From: an uncultured Pelagibacteraceae bacterium
Lineage (GTDB): Bacteria > Pseudomonadota > Alphaproteobacteria > Pelagibacterales > Pelagibacteraceae
Reading direction: 5' to 3'
NCBI GenBank assembly: GCA_902551735.1
Contig: CACDEK010000003.1
Coordinates: forward strand, 1-38,947
Length of the DNA: 38,947 bases
Positions 32,179 through 38,947 of this stretch are shown piece after piece. Position numbers and translations under genes: made by a program. Each line of letters opens with the position of its first letter. The first letter of the stretch is position 1. The notes beneath the pieces are model-generated. The model searched no databases, was not told the origin of the DNA, and worked only from the letters and a program-made list of their open reading frames with translations.

Positions 32179-33176
32179 AAGACCAGCAAAATAATTTCAT
32201 TGAAGGTATAGGAAATACTCCTTTAATTAAACTTAAAACTGCTTCTGAAATTACTGGTTGTAACATATATGGAAAAGCAGAATATTTAAACCCTGGAGGA
32301 TCAGTAAAAGATAGAGCTGCTTTAGCATTAATAAAAGATGCTGAAGAAAAAAAATTAATTTCCAAAGGGGGAATAATTGTAGAAGGTACAGCTGGAAATA
32401 CTGGAATTGGTTTATGTTTAATTGGAAATTCTAAAGGTTACAAAACTATTATTGTAATGAACGATAATCAAACCCAAGAAAAAAAAGATACATTAAAAAA
32501 TATAGGAGCTGATTTAAGATTAGTTCCACCAAAACCTTACAAGGATGATGGTAACTATGTAAAGGTTGCAGGAAGGCTTGCTGAAGAACTTAAAAAAACA
32601 AATAATTATGGTGTAGTTTGGGCAAATCAATTCGATAACACAGCAAATGCAAAAGGTCATTATGAAACAACAGGGCCAGAAATTTGGGATCAAACTGATG
32701 GTAAAGTTGATGGATTTATTTGTTCTTCAGGAACAGGAGGAACAATAAGTGGGGTAAGCAAATATTTAAAAGAAAAAAATAAAAATATTAAAATTTATTT
32801 ATCTGATCCGGCTGGTTCTGCTCTTTATAACTATATTCAAAATGGTGAATTAAAAAGCGAAGGTGGATCAATTACAGAAGGTATCGGATCTAGTAGAATA
32901 ACTGCTAACTTCGCTGAAGCAAAAATTGATGGGGCTTTTTCAATAAGTGATCAAGAGTCTTTACCTATTCTTTATAATTTAATTTTAAATGAAGGATTAA
33001 GTTTAGGAACAAGTTGTGGTGTTAATATAGCTGGAGCAATTAAATTAGGCAAAAAACTTGGACCAGGAAAAACAATTGTAACTATTCTTTGCGATAAATC
33101 TGACAAATACAATAGTAAATTGTTTAATAAAAAATTCCTTAAAGAAAAAGGCTTGCCTTATCCAAACTGGCTCTAG
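32175..33176 (+). CDS. cysK: Cysteine synthase (O-acetylserine sulfhydrylase)
   Basis: PLP enzyme of 333 residues. It has [19 protein letters not shown] with the PLP lysine, [11 protein letters not shown] for the substrate carboxylate, and [10 protein letters not shown] for the PLP phosphate. It condenses O-acetylserine with sulfide to give cysteine. The gene is translationally coupled to cysE. A cystathionine beta-synthase-like activity cannot be excluded, but pairing with cysE favours cysteine synthase. Confidence 0.92.
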   Translation: MKDQQNNFIEGIGNTPLIKLKTASEITGCNIYGKAEYLNPGGSVKDRAALALIKDAEEKKLISKGGIIVEGTAGNTGIGLCLIGNSKGYKTIIVMNDNQTQEKKDTLKNIGADLRLVPPKPYKDDGNYVKVAGRLAEELKKTNNYGVVWANQFDNTANAKGHYETTGPEIWDQTDGKVDGFICSSGTGGTISGVSKYLKEKNKNIKIYLSDPAGSALYNYIQNGELKSEGGSITEGIGSSRITANFAEAKIDGAFSISDQESLPILYNLILNEGLSLGTSCGVNIAGAIKLGKKLGPGKTIVTILCDKSDKYNSKLFNKKFLKEKGLPYPNWL

Positions 33177-33202
33177 TAAGTTAATATTTATTTATTTTAT
33201 TT

Positions 33203-33868
33203 ATGAAAAATGAAGAAGATGAAATTTTGAAAGAAGGGCAAGTAAAAATTGTAAAACCTTTTGGACCAACCGTTGCAATGGTTAAAATTCCAAAAAATTT
33301 GATTGAAAGTTTAAACAACTACATTGATAAAGTCGTTGAAGACAAAAAAAAGTCTAATGAACTTGACTACGGAAAAAAACTTGTTGGTGATGTTACTCAA
33401 GAATTTGTATTAGAGAAAGAATTTGCTAAAAAAATAGGTTGGATTGATTTTTTAAGCAAAGGCACAGCTTCATGGATTTCTTTTTCTACAGGAAAAAAAA
33501 TTACTAAATTTAATTTAATTAAATCTTGGATAGTAAGACAGTTTAGAAATGAATATAATCCTTTACATTGGCATGGAGGGCACATTTCTGGAGTTGGTTA
33601 TTTAAAAGTTCCTCAAAGTCTAGGTGAACCAATTCAAAAAGATTCAAAAATTGATAACTCCAATGGCCATCTAGAGTTAATTCATGGAACTAGAATGTTT
33701 CTATCTGATTCTTCTGTTAAATTTAAACCTGTTGTAGGTTATTTTTATTTTTTTCCAAATTACATGATGCATACTGTTTATCCTTTTACTGGAACTGATG
33801 AGGAAAGAAGATCTATATCATTTAACGCTAATATTGATCCTGAAATTTACAATGTCTATGGTGGATAA
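33203..33868 (+). CDS. Putative Fe(II)/2-oxoglutarate oxygenase-fold protein
   Basis: A 221-residue protein whose C-terminal half looks like a double-stranded beta-helix oxygenase (2OG-FeII_Oxy_5-like). It has PLHWHGGHISGVGYLKVP, then VGYFYFFPNYMMHTVYPF with the distal His, and RRSISFNANID with the Arg expected to bind 2-oxoglutarate. The first half has no recognised motif. It follows cysK by 26 bases and precedes the dehydrogenase by six. Substrate is unknown. Confidence 0.72.
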   Translation: MKNEEDEILKEGQVKIVKPFGPTVAMVKIPKNLIESLNNYIDKVVEDKKKSNELDYGKKLVGDVTQEFVLEKEFAKKIGWIDFLSKGTASWISFSTGKKITKFNLIKSWIVRQFRNEYNPLHWHGGHISGVGYLKVPQSLGEPIQKDSKIDNSNGHLELIHGTRMFLSDSSVKFKPVVGYFYFFPNYMMHTVYPFTGTDEERRSISFNANIDPEIYNVYGG

Positions 33869-33874
33869 AAAATT

Positions 33875-34792
33875 ATGGCTGAATTAATAGCATTTATTGG
33901 TGTTGGTAATATGGGCAACCCAATGGTTGAAAATTTAATTAAATCTGGAAAAAAAGTACGTGTTCATGATGTGTCAAAAAAAATGCAAGAAAGAGCTAAA
34001 GAAAAAAAATTTGATATTGCCAATAACATTGATGATCTTTTAAAAGATAATATTTCGACTGTAATTACTATGCTACCTGCAGGAAAAAATTCTAGAGAAG
34101 TTTATTTGGGAAAAGATGGAATAATAAATAAAGTTTCTAAAGATTGTTTATTAATCGACTGTTCAACAATCGATATTAAAACTTCAATTGAAATAGGAAC
34201 AAAAGCAAAAGAAAAAGAGATTAAAATGATAGATGCTCCAGTTAGTGGAGGAGTTATGGGAGCAAAAAATGCTACTTTAACTTTCCTAGTAGGTGGTAGT
34301 AAAGAAGCTTTCGATCTTGCTAAACCACTTTTAGAAATTATGGGGAAAAATATTTTTCATGCGGGTGAACTTGGATGTGGAAATGGTGCAAAAATTTGCA
34401 ACAACTTGGCACTTGGAATTTCTATGATAGGTGCATCAGAAGCTTTAATGTTAGCTAAAAGATTAAACATAGATATTAAAAAAGTTCATGAAATAATGAA
34501 AAATGCATCTGGTAATAGTTGGCCAATATCAGTTTACCCACCTCTACCCGGACTTAAAGATGGAGTGCCATCTAATAATAAATATAGACCAGGATTTTCA
34601 GCAGGTATGATGAATAAAGATTTAAAACTTGCAATTGAATCTGCAAAAGAAGTTAAAGCTAATACTCCTTTGGGTTCTAAAGCAAATGATATTTACAGTA
34701 AATTTTGTGAAGAAGGAAATAGCAATAAAGATTTTTCAGCAATTTCAAAAGTTGTTGGTGGTGATGCATGGGATTATGAAATAGAAGACTAA
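33875..34792 (+). CDS. mmsB: 3-hydroxyisobutyrate dehydrogenase-family protein
   Basis: NAD(P)-dependent beta-hydroxyacid dehydrogenase of 305 residues. FIGVGNMGNPMVENL is the Rossmann motif, DAPVSGGVMGAKNATLTFLVGG the substrate-site block, and GNGAKICNNLALG carries the catalytic Lys. The length and C-terminal domain fit 3-hydroxyisobutyrate dehydrogenase (valine catabolism), but related semialdehyde reductases look alike. No other valine-pathway gene is adjacent, so the symbol is tentative. Confidence 0.85.
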   Translation: MAELIAFIGVGNMGNPMVENLIKSGKKVRVHDVSKKMQERAKEKKFDIANNIDDLLKDNISTVITMLPAGKNSREVYLGKDGIINKVSKDCLLIDCSTIDIKTSIEIGTKAKEKEIKMIDAPVSGGVMGAKNATLTFLVGGSKEAFDLAKPLLEIMGKNIFHAGELGCGNGAKICNNLALGISMIGASEALMLAKRLNIDIKKVHEIMKNASGNSWPISVYPPLPGLKDGVPSNNKYRPGFSAGMMNKDLKLAIESAKEVKANTPLGSKANDIYSKFCEEGNSNKDFSAISKVVGGDAWDYEIED

Positions 34793-34805
34793 TTAATCTG
34801 CATAA

Positions 34806-34834
34806 TTGACTTGTAATAAAAGCATAACAAATAT
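34806..34834 (+). promoter_or_regulatory. Possible promoter of the small-protein cluster
   Basis: TTGACT (-35) lies in the 78-base gap before the first small gene. A 17-base spacer leads to a poor -10 (AAATAT), with alternatives such as TATTAA close by. A good Shine-Dalgarno (AAAGGAGA) precedes the ATG at 34871. Confidence 0.3.
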
Positions 34835-34870
34835 TAAATAGAATAAGTTAAAATAAAAAAAGGAGAAAAT

Positions 34871-35167
34871 ATGGAAAAAGAAATGCTTGCAATAGCAAAA
34901 CTTAAATCTGGTGAAGGAAAATTTGAAAAGTTCATGGGATTTATGCAATCAGATGAGGGAATGGCAGTGAGAAAAACTGTTGCTCATGTTGAAAAAACAG
35001 TTCCAGGAATAGGTCCGGATAAAAGTTATGTTATGTTTAAAGTTTCAGTTCATAATGAAGAAGAAATGAAAAAGTTCGCTTCAGGTAATAATCCGATAGC
35101 GAAACCTATTTTCGATGAATGTATCGAAGTTGTTGAAATGTATGAATTGAACAAAGTTAATCTATAA
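34871..35167 (+). CDS. Small ferredoxin-fold-like protein of unknown function
   Basis: 98 residues, no recognised family. The pattern (MLAIAKLKSGEGKFEKFMGF ... KSYVMFKVSVHNEEEMKKF ... ECIEVVEMYEL) suggests the beta-alpha-beta-beta-alpha-beta layout of dimeric alpha-beta barrel proteins (ABM-like). It has a strong Shine-Dalgarno (AAGGAG) and begins a tight run of small genes. It is presumably cytoplasmic; no signal or membrane segment is visible. Confidence 0.72.
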   Translation: MEKEMLAIAKLKSGEGKFEKFMGFMQSDEGMAVRKTVAHVEKTVPGIGPDKSYVMFKVSVHNEEEMKKFASGNNPIAKPIFDECIEVVEMYELNKVNL

Positions 35168-35179
35168 GGATTAATAAAA

Positions 35180-35467
35180 ATGGCTGGGTACGCAATAACC
35201 CAAATTGAAGTAACTAACCCTGAAGACTACAAAGAGTATTTAGCAAAGGTTACAGATATAGTTACAAAATTTGGTGGAGAATATTTAGTAAGAGGTGGAG
35301 AATTTCAATGTTTTGAAGGTGAGTGGAAATATCCTAGAACAGTAGTAATTAAATTTCCCTCTTATGAAAAAGCTTTGGAATGGTATAATTCAGAAGAATA
35401 CAAACCGGTAAGACAGATACGGTTAAATAATTCTGTCGGAAATTTTATAATAGTTAAAGGAGCATAA
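35180..35467 (+). CDS. DUF1330 family protein
   Basis: 95-residue protein. MAGYAITQIEVTNPEDYKEYL, GGEYLVRGGEFQCFEGEWKYPRTVVIKFPS and the A-x-x-WYNSEEYKPVRQIR block are the hallmarks of DUF1330, a dimeric alpha-beta barrel family of unknown function. It follows its likely structural relative by 12 bases and precedes the NTF2-like gene by one base, so it belongs to the same transcript. Confidence 0.85.
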   Translation: MAGYAITQIEVTNPEDYKEYLAKVTDIVTKFGGEYLVRGGEFQCFEGEWKYPRTVVIKFPSYEKALEWYNSEEYKPVRQIRLNNSVGNFIIVKGA

Positions 35468-35468
35468 A

Positions 35469-35789
35469 ATGTCTATTTTAGAAAAATATAATAAAGCAAT
35501 GGACAACAAAGACGAAGCAGCTATGAACGAAATCTTGCATGATGATTACAATTTTGTAATGCATAAATCAGGCAATGTTTTAAAGAAAACAGATGTTATT
35601 AAATGGGCTATGAGTGGTGACATTAAAAGAGACAAAACAAGAATAATATATGAAAATAATGAAATTGGTATTGAGCATGCTTTTGTTACTTTTGATGATG
35701 GAAATGTTGAGGCAGTAATGGCAGTTTTTAAATATAAAGATGGTAAAATAATTTCTTTAGAAACTGGCGCAACGCCAATGCCTAAGTAA
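35469..35789 (+). CDS. NTF2/SnoaL-like small protein
   Basis: 106 residues. A helical start (ILEKYNKAMDNKDEAAMNEILHDDYNFVMHKSG) precedes strands ending in VEAVMAVFKYKDGKIISLETGATP. This matches the cone-shaped NTF2/SnoaL fold, used by small isomerases, cyclases and binding proteins. No catalytic residues can be assigned with confidence. It is tightly packed between the DUF1330 and VOC genes. Confidence 0.75.
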   Translation: MSILEKYNKAMDNKDEAAMNEILHDDYNFVMHKSGNVLKKTDVIKWAMSGDIKRDKTRIIYENNEIGIEHAFVTFDDGNVEAVMAVFKYKDGKIISLETGATPMPK

Positions 35790-35798
35790 AGATTATCA

Positions 35799-36182
35799 AT
35801 GAGTAAAGTAATTGGTTTTGTTATGATTGGAACCAATGATCTTGAAAAATCATCTAAGTTTTATGATGCTATATTAGCTCATCTTGGAATGAAAAGAATT
35901 ACCGTAACAGAAAGATATATTGGATATGGTTCAAGCGAAGGTAATGGAGTAAAGTTTTACATTACAAAACCACACAACAAAGAAAATGCAACAGCGGGCA
36001 ATGGTACAATGGTTGCTTTATCAGCAGAAACAAAAGAAGCTGTTGATAAATTTCATACAACAGCTTTAAAAAATGGAGCTATTAATGAGGGAGATCCAGG
36101 AGTAAGGTCTGATGGAAATTACTATGGTTATGTACGTGATCATGACGGTAATAAAATTACAGCTAGATGCGTTTTAAGTTAG
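35799..36182 (+). CDS. VOC-family (glyoxalase/bleomycin-resistance fold) protein
   Basis: 127-residue vicinal-oxygen-chelate protein. GFVMIGTNDLEKSSKFYDAIL is the first beta-alpha-beta unit; GNYYGYVRDHDGNKITARC is the characteristic closing D-x-D-G-N-x-I strand. Members bind a divalent metal or sequester small molecules. Whether the metal ligands are complete cannot be judged by eye. The stop is immediately followed by the ATG of the next gene (TAGATG). Confidence 0.85.
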   Translation: MSKVIGFVMIGTNDLEKSSKFYDAILAHLGMKRITVTERYIGYGSSEGNGVKFYITKPHNKENATAGNGTMVALSAETKEAVDKFHTTALKNGAINEGDPGVRSDGNYYGYVRDHDGNKITARCVLS

Positions 36183-36779
36183 ATGAATAATATTGATTTT
36201 TATTTCTCTATTGGAAGTACTTATACTTACCTTTCGATTACAAGAATTTTAGATGTTGAAAAAAAACATAATATAAAATTTCAATGGAAACCATTCAGTG
36301 TAAGAGTAATCATGAAAGAAATGAACAATATTCCTTTCCCTAAAGATAAACAAAATAAAGTTGATTATATGTGGAGAGATATTGAAAGACGTGCAGAGGG
36401 TTACGGTTTTTTTGCAAAGACACCTGTGCCCTACCCTTTAACTCAATTCGATTTAGCAAATAAACTTGCAATACTGGGATTAAAAGAAGGATGGGGAATT
36501 GATTATGTTAGAACAACCTACAGAAGATGGTTTCAAGAAGGAAAAGAACCAGCGATAGAACCTAATATTTCTGAGATATGTTCAGAACTTAAATTAGATA
36601 AAGAAAAAATTATTACAAAAGCAAATTCTGAAGAAATAGAAAAAGAGTACTTAGCTAATACCGAAAGTGCAAGAAATAATAAAATTTTTGGTAGCCCTTC
36701 ATTCATAGTTAATAATGAAATTTTCTGGGGAGATGATAGAATGGAAGATGCTATAACTTGGTCGAAAAAAAATGGGTAA
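36183..36779 (+). CDS. 2-hydroxychromene-2-carboxylate isomerase-like (DsbA/GST-kappa fold)
   Basis: 198-residue thioredoxin-fold protein. NIDFYFSIGSTYTYLSITRI places a Ser where the isomerase/GST-kappa family binds glutathione, and IFGSPSFIVNNEIFWGDDRMED is the typical C-terminal signature with the cis-Pro. No CxxC motif is present, so it is not a disulfide oxidase. The family acts with glutathione in aromatic catabolism or xenobiotic conversion. The next gene overlaps by eight bases, linking it to the membrane proteins. Confidence 0.86.
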   Translation: MNNIDFYFSIGSTYTYLSITRILDVEKKHNIKFQWKPFSVRVIMKEMNNIPFPKDKQNKVDYMWRDIERRAEGYGFFAKTPVPYPLTQFDLANKLAILGLKEGWGIDYVRTTYRRWFQEGKEPAIEPNISEICSELKLDKEKIITKANSEEIEKEYLANTESARNNKIFGSPSFIVNNEIFWGDDRMEDAITWSKKNG

Positions 36780-37110
36780 TATTACAGCTTATATAATTTT
36801 AATTGTTGCAGTAGTTTTGGGTACAGCTTCAAATGGTTTCGCTAAAGGAGCTCAGGGTTTTACATTGTTAATACCAAGTGTTTTAACAGCAATAACTATT
36901 GTCGGATGTATGTATACTTTATCTCTTGTAATGAAAACAATTCCTGTTGGAATTACTTATGCATCGTTTGCTGGATTATGTATTATCGCGACTACAATAG
37001 TTGGGATGTATAAATTTAATCAAATGCCTGATCTTTATACAATATTAGGACTTGCTTTAATTATTGCAGGTGTATTAATTGTAAACTTGCTAGGTAATAC
37101 AAATAATTAA
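36772..37110 (+). CDS. SMR-like four-helix membrane protein, first of a pair
   Basis: 112 residues with four hydrophobic helices and the small multidrug resistance ending GLALIIAGVLIVNLLG. Aligned to EmrE from the first residue, Gly17 and Ala13 match but the essential Glu14 is Val, and Trp63 is Phe (YASFAGL). Thus it has the fold but not the proton-coupling carboxylate. It overlaps the HCCA-isomerase-like gene by eight bases and is followed by a paralogue two bases later, so a heterodimer is likely. Transport of an uncharged or polar cluster metabolite, rather than cation efflux, is inferred. Confidence 0.83.
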   Translation: MGNITAYIILIVAVVLGTASNGFAKGAQGFTLLIPSVLTAITIVGCMYTLSLVMKTIPVGITYASFAGLCIIATTIVGMYKFNQMPDLYTILGLALIIAGVLIVNLLGNTNN

Positions 37111-37112
37111 TA

Positions 37113-37448
37113 ATGAATCAATTTTCTGGATATATTTTTTTAGTATTAGCAGTAATTTTTGGAATTGCCTCTAATAGTTCTTTAAAAATGACTGAAGGTT
37201 TTACAAAACTTGTTCCTTCAATTTATTGCTCAGTATTAATTGTTTTATGTATTTTATTTTTAGCTAAAGCAATGATGACGATACCAGTTGGTTTTACTTA
37301 CGCTACTTATGGAGGTCTGACAATTACAGCTGTAACAATTTTTGGTATCTTAAAATATAATCAGATGCCAAATCTATATGGAATAATTGGCATTGCTTTA
37401 ATTGTAGTTGGTGTTTTAGTTGTTAATTTATTAGGAAAAGCTAACTAA
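37113..37448 (+). CDS. SMR-like four-helix membrane protein, second of a pair
   Basis: 111 residues, clearly paralogous to its neighbour (Y-K/F-NQMPxLY and GVLxVNLLGxxN shared). It has four helices, with TEGFTKLVPSIY as in classic SMR proteins. It too has Val at position 14 and Tyr (YATYGGL) for Trp63. Two adjacent SMR genes normally encode subunits of opposite membrane orientation. Its stop codon directly abuts that of the convergent CMD-family gene. Confidence 0.83.
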   Translation: MNQFSGYIFLVLAVIFGIASNSSLKMTEGFTKLVPSIYCSVLIVLCILFLAKAMMTIPVGFTYATYGGLTITAVTIFGILKYNQMPNLYGIIGIALIVVGVLVVNLLGKAN

Positions 37449-37841
37449 TTATTTCATAAAATCATCAACTTCAACTTGATAACCTTCAACTAATCTGTTT
37501 GTTTCATTGGCCATTCCAGTTACTGCAATCATTTCATTAAGCATTTCATCTGTTGCACCTTTTTTTTTAGCTGCAAGGCTGTGAGACTTTATACAATATT
37601 CACAACCATTTGTTATCGATACTGCGACATATATTAGTTCTTTAACTACTGGATCAAGAGCTCCCTTTTTCATTACTTGCTTTAATGAAGTCCAGGTTCT
37701 CTCTAATGTTTCAGGATTGTTTGCAAGGCTTTTCCAAAAGTTTGGGACCTCTGTAATTTGTCTTACACTTTTTATTTCATCAAATATTTCTTTAACTTTT
37801 CCTTTTGCTTCGTTTTCTTGGATTGGTTTAAAGATTGGCAT
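37449..37841 (-). CDS. Carboxymuconolactone decarboxylase/AhpD-family protein
   Basis: 130-residue alpha-helical protein with NGCEYCIKSHSLAAKKKGAT, the CxxC...H motif of AhpD-like and peroxidase-related CMD-family members. The redox-active pair suggests a peroxidase or thiol-relay role rather than lactone decarboxylation. It has the clearest Shine-Dalgarno in the window (AAAGGAGG). It converges on the SMR-like pair with no spacer. Confidence 0.85.
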   Translation of the reverse strand: MPIFKPIQENEAKGKVKEIFDEIKSVRQITEVPNFWKSLANNPETLERTWTSLKQVMKKGALDPVVKELIYVAVSITNGCEYCIKSHSLAAKKKGATDEMLNEMIAVTGMANETNRLVEGYQVEVDDFMK

Positions 37842-37876
37842 TTTTCCTCCTTTAGTTAAATATTTTTTTCATTTTT

Positions 37877-37942
37877 TCAGACCAGCATCAAGATAATTAT
37901 GAATATAATCAAACCAATTATAGGAACAAAGAAATGTTGCAT
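37877..37942 (-). CDS. Possible 21-residue hydrophobic micro-protein
   Basis: In the 137-base gap between the ATPase and CMD genes, a minus-strand frame encodes MQHFFVPIIGLIIFIIILML plus V, a single perfect transmembrane helix. No strong Shine-Dalgarno precedes it (only an A-rich AGAATAACA). It ends 35 bases before the CMD gene. Chance ORFs in AT-rich DNA often look hydrophobic, so support is limited. Confidence 0.3.
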   Translation of the reverse strand: MQHFFVPIIGLIIFIIILMLV

Positions 37943-37978
37943 ATTGTTATTCTACCACAATCCCTAAAAGTTTTTTCA

Positions 37979-38947
37979 TTAGTTGTAAATTGATTCAATT
38001 TTTGGCATTAATGTTAATAACTCTTTTGTGTATTCATGATTTGGATTTTTAAATAATTCTTCAGTCATTGAAACTTCACAAAGTTTTCCATTTTTTAATA
38101 CTGCTATTCGATCACACATTTGTCTTACCACTGGTAAATCATGACTAATAAATAAGATTGTCAGATTTAATTGTTCCTGTAAATCTTTTAATAAATTCAA
38201 TATTTGCGCTTGAATACTAACATCTAGTGCAGAAGTTGGTTCATCACAAACAAGAAGTCTTGGTTGAGTTGCAAGAGCTCTTGCGATTGAAATTCTTTGT
38301 CTTTGACCTCCAGAAAATTCGTGAGGATAACGTTCGGCTGATTGTTGAGTTAATTCAACAGACTCTAATAAATCATAAATATAACTATCTATATCTTTTG
38401 AACTTATTGAAGGATTATGAAGCTTTATAGGTTCGGCAACTATATCTTTCACTTTTAATCTTCCATTTAATGAAGAGTATGGATCTTGAAATATCATTTG
38501 AATTTGTTTCCTAAATTTCATCATTTCTTTGTTGCTTTTAATTTTTGTTATACAAACATTGTCAAAATATATATTTCCTGTGCTTGGTTTAAATAAATTA
38601 ACAATCATTTTAGCAATGGTAGATTTTCCACTGCCGCTCTCTCCTACTAGTCCAAATGATTGACCTTCTTTAATATCAAATGTCACATCATCTACAGCCA
38701 TTACGGAGTTTTTTGAGCTTTCTGTAAAAAAACTATCATCAAATGTTTTGCTTAAATTCTTAACTTGAACTAAATCTTGATTAACAATTTCCTTTTTTGT
38801 CCATCTATTTAATATTTTAATGTTTGTTTCACTTTGTTTTTTATTTTCTTTTTCAATAATTATAAATCTATCTATTTTTTTATTTGTAGGAGGAACAGAA
38901 CTTACAAGACTTTTTGTATAAATTTCTTTTGGGTTTGTTAATATTTC
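37979..38947 (-). CDS. Oligopeptide/dipeptide ABC transporter ATPase, fused double-domain type, partial (N-terminus beyond window)
   Basis: The ORF track begins at an internal Met (38701), but the frame stays open to the window edge (322 residues visible). The upstream part reads EILTNPKEIYTKSLVSSVPP, the tail of a first Opp/Dpp-type ATPase domain, then a linker (~50 residues) and LVQVKNLSKTFDD, the start of the second. The second domain has Walker A GESGSGKST, Q-loop FQDPYSSLN, signature FSGGQRQR, Walker B LLVCDEPTSALD and H-loop ISHDLPVV. It is thus an OppD-OppF (GsiA/YejF-like) fusion powering peptide-type import. Partner permeases are not in view. Confidence 0.88.
   Translation of the reverse strand, partial: EILTNPKEIYTKSLVSSVPPTNKKIDRFIIIEKENKKQSETNIKILNRWTKKEIVNQDLVQVKNLSKTFDDSFFTESSKNSVMAVDDVTFDIKEGQSFGLVGESGSGKSTIAKMIVNLFKPSTGNIYFDNVCITKIKSNKEMMKFRKQIQMIFQDPYSSLNGRLKVKDIVAEPIKLHNPSISSKDIDSYIYDLLESVELTQQSAERYPHEFSGGQRQRISIARALATQPRLLVCDEPTSALDVSIQAQILNLLKDLQEQLNLTILFISHDLPVVRQMCDRIAVLKNGKLCEVSMTEELFKNPNHEYTKELLTLMPKIESIYN

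Noticed and set aside
1-38947. CRISPR arrays, insertion sequences, prophage, or glycine/SAM riboswitches
   Set aside because: No regularly spaced repeats, transposase or phage genes, and no leader long or structured enough for a riboswitch were found; all intergenic gaps are below 300 bases.

Overview
The window is very AT-rich, densely packed and has no gene-free stretch over 300 bases. Many genes abut or overlap by 1-8 bases. Together with the gene content (a SpeD-SpeE fusion, dimethylglycine-dehydrogenase-like FAD/GcvT protein, opine/arginine-type ABC importer, MtnA/MtnP, many tiny exported or membrane proteins), this points to a streamlined marine alphaproteobacterium of the SAR11/Pelagibacterales type. 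The assignment is by gene content and style, not by a marker gene. I see no insertion sequences, prophage or CRISPR.

Left part (1-10.5 kb): a polar amino-acid/opine ABC importer (binding protein, two permeases) followed by a partial phytanoyl-CoA-dioxygenase-like gene, all on the minus strand. Next comes a polyamine/methylthioadenosine block: a fused AdoMet decarboxylase-spermidine synthase, a divergent class II aldolase-short-chain dehydrogenase fusion, an anchored unknown protein, mtnA, mtnP, and divergent apt and guaC. SpeDE produces methylthioadenosine, MtnP and MtnA turn it into methylthioribulose-1-phosphate, and Apt recovers the adenine. The aldolase-dehydrogenase fusion is placed where a DHAP-shunt aldolase plus aldehyde reductase would be expected. 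This is the most interesting hypothesis in the window.

Middle (10.5-19 kb): a small exported protein, a CAU-anticodon tRNA, two tandem exported paralogues ending in a SHOCT-like segment, a TlpA-like thioredoxin, a small membrane protein, and a minus-strand four-gene operon (omega-amino-acid:pyruvate aminotransferase, alanine dehydrogenase, SET-domain protein, FAD/GcvT dehydrogenase) for amine and amino-acid catabolism.

19-29 kb: adenine deaminase, a phosphotransacetylase-like enzyme and a GH1 glycosidase on the plus strand converge on a minus-strand sugar operon laid out as aglE-aglF-aglG-GH4 glycosidase-aglK-sugar kinase. Both ABC operons have a strong hairpin just after the binding-protein gene. 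The sugar operon promoter has a perfect 17-base palindrome exactly as its spacer.

29-39 kb: a methyltransferase and 1-Cys peroxiredoxin (minus) diverge from a plus-strand sulfur run: ETHE1-like persulfide dioxygenase, an unlisted 47-residue peptide with 13 cysteines, cysE and cysK. After an Fe(II)/2OG-oxygenase-like gene and a 3-hydroxyisobutyrate-dehydrogenase-like gene comes a compact cluster of small-fold proteins (two ferredoxin-fold-like proteins, NTF2-like, VOC, HCCA-isomerase-like). It ends with two SMR-like membrane proteins that both lack the Glu14 essential in known SMR pumps. A CMD/AhpD-like protein and the C-terminal part of a fused oligopeptide ABC ATPase end the window.
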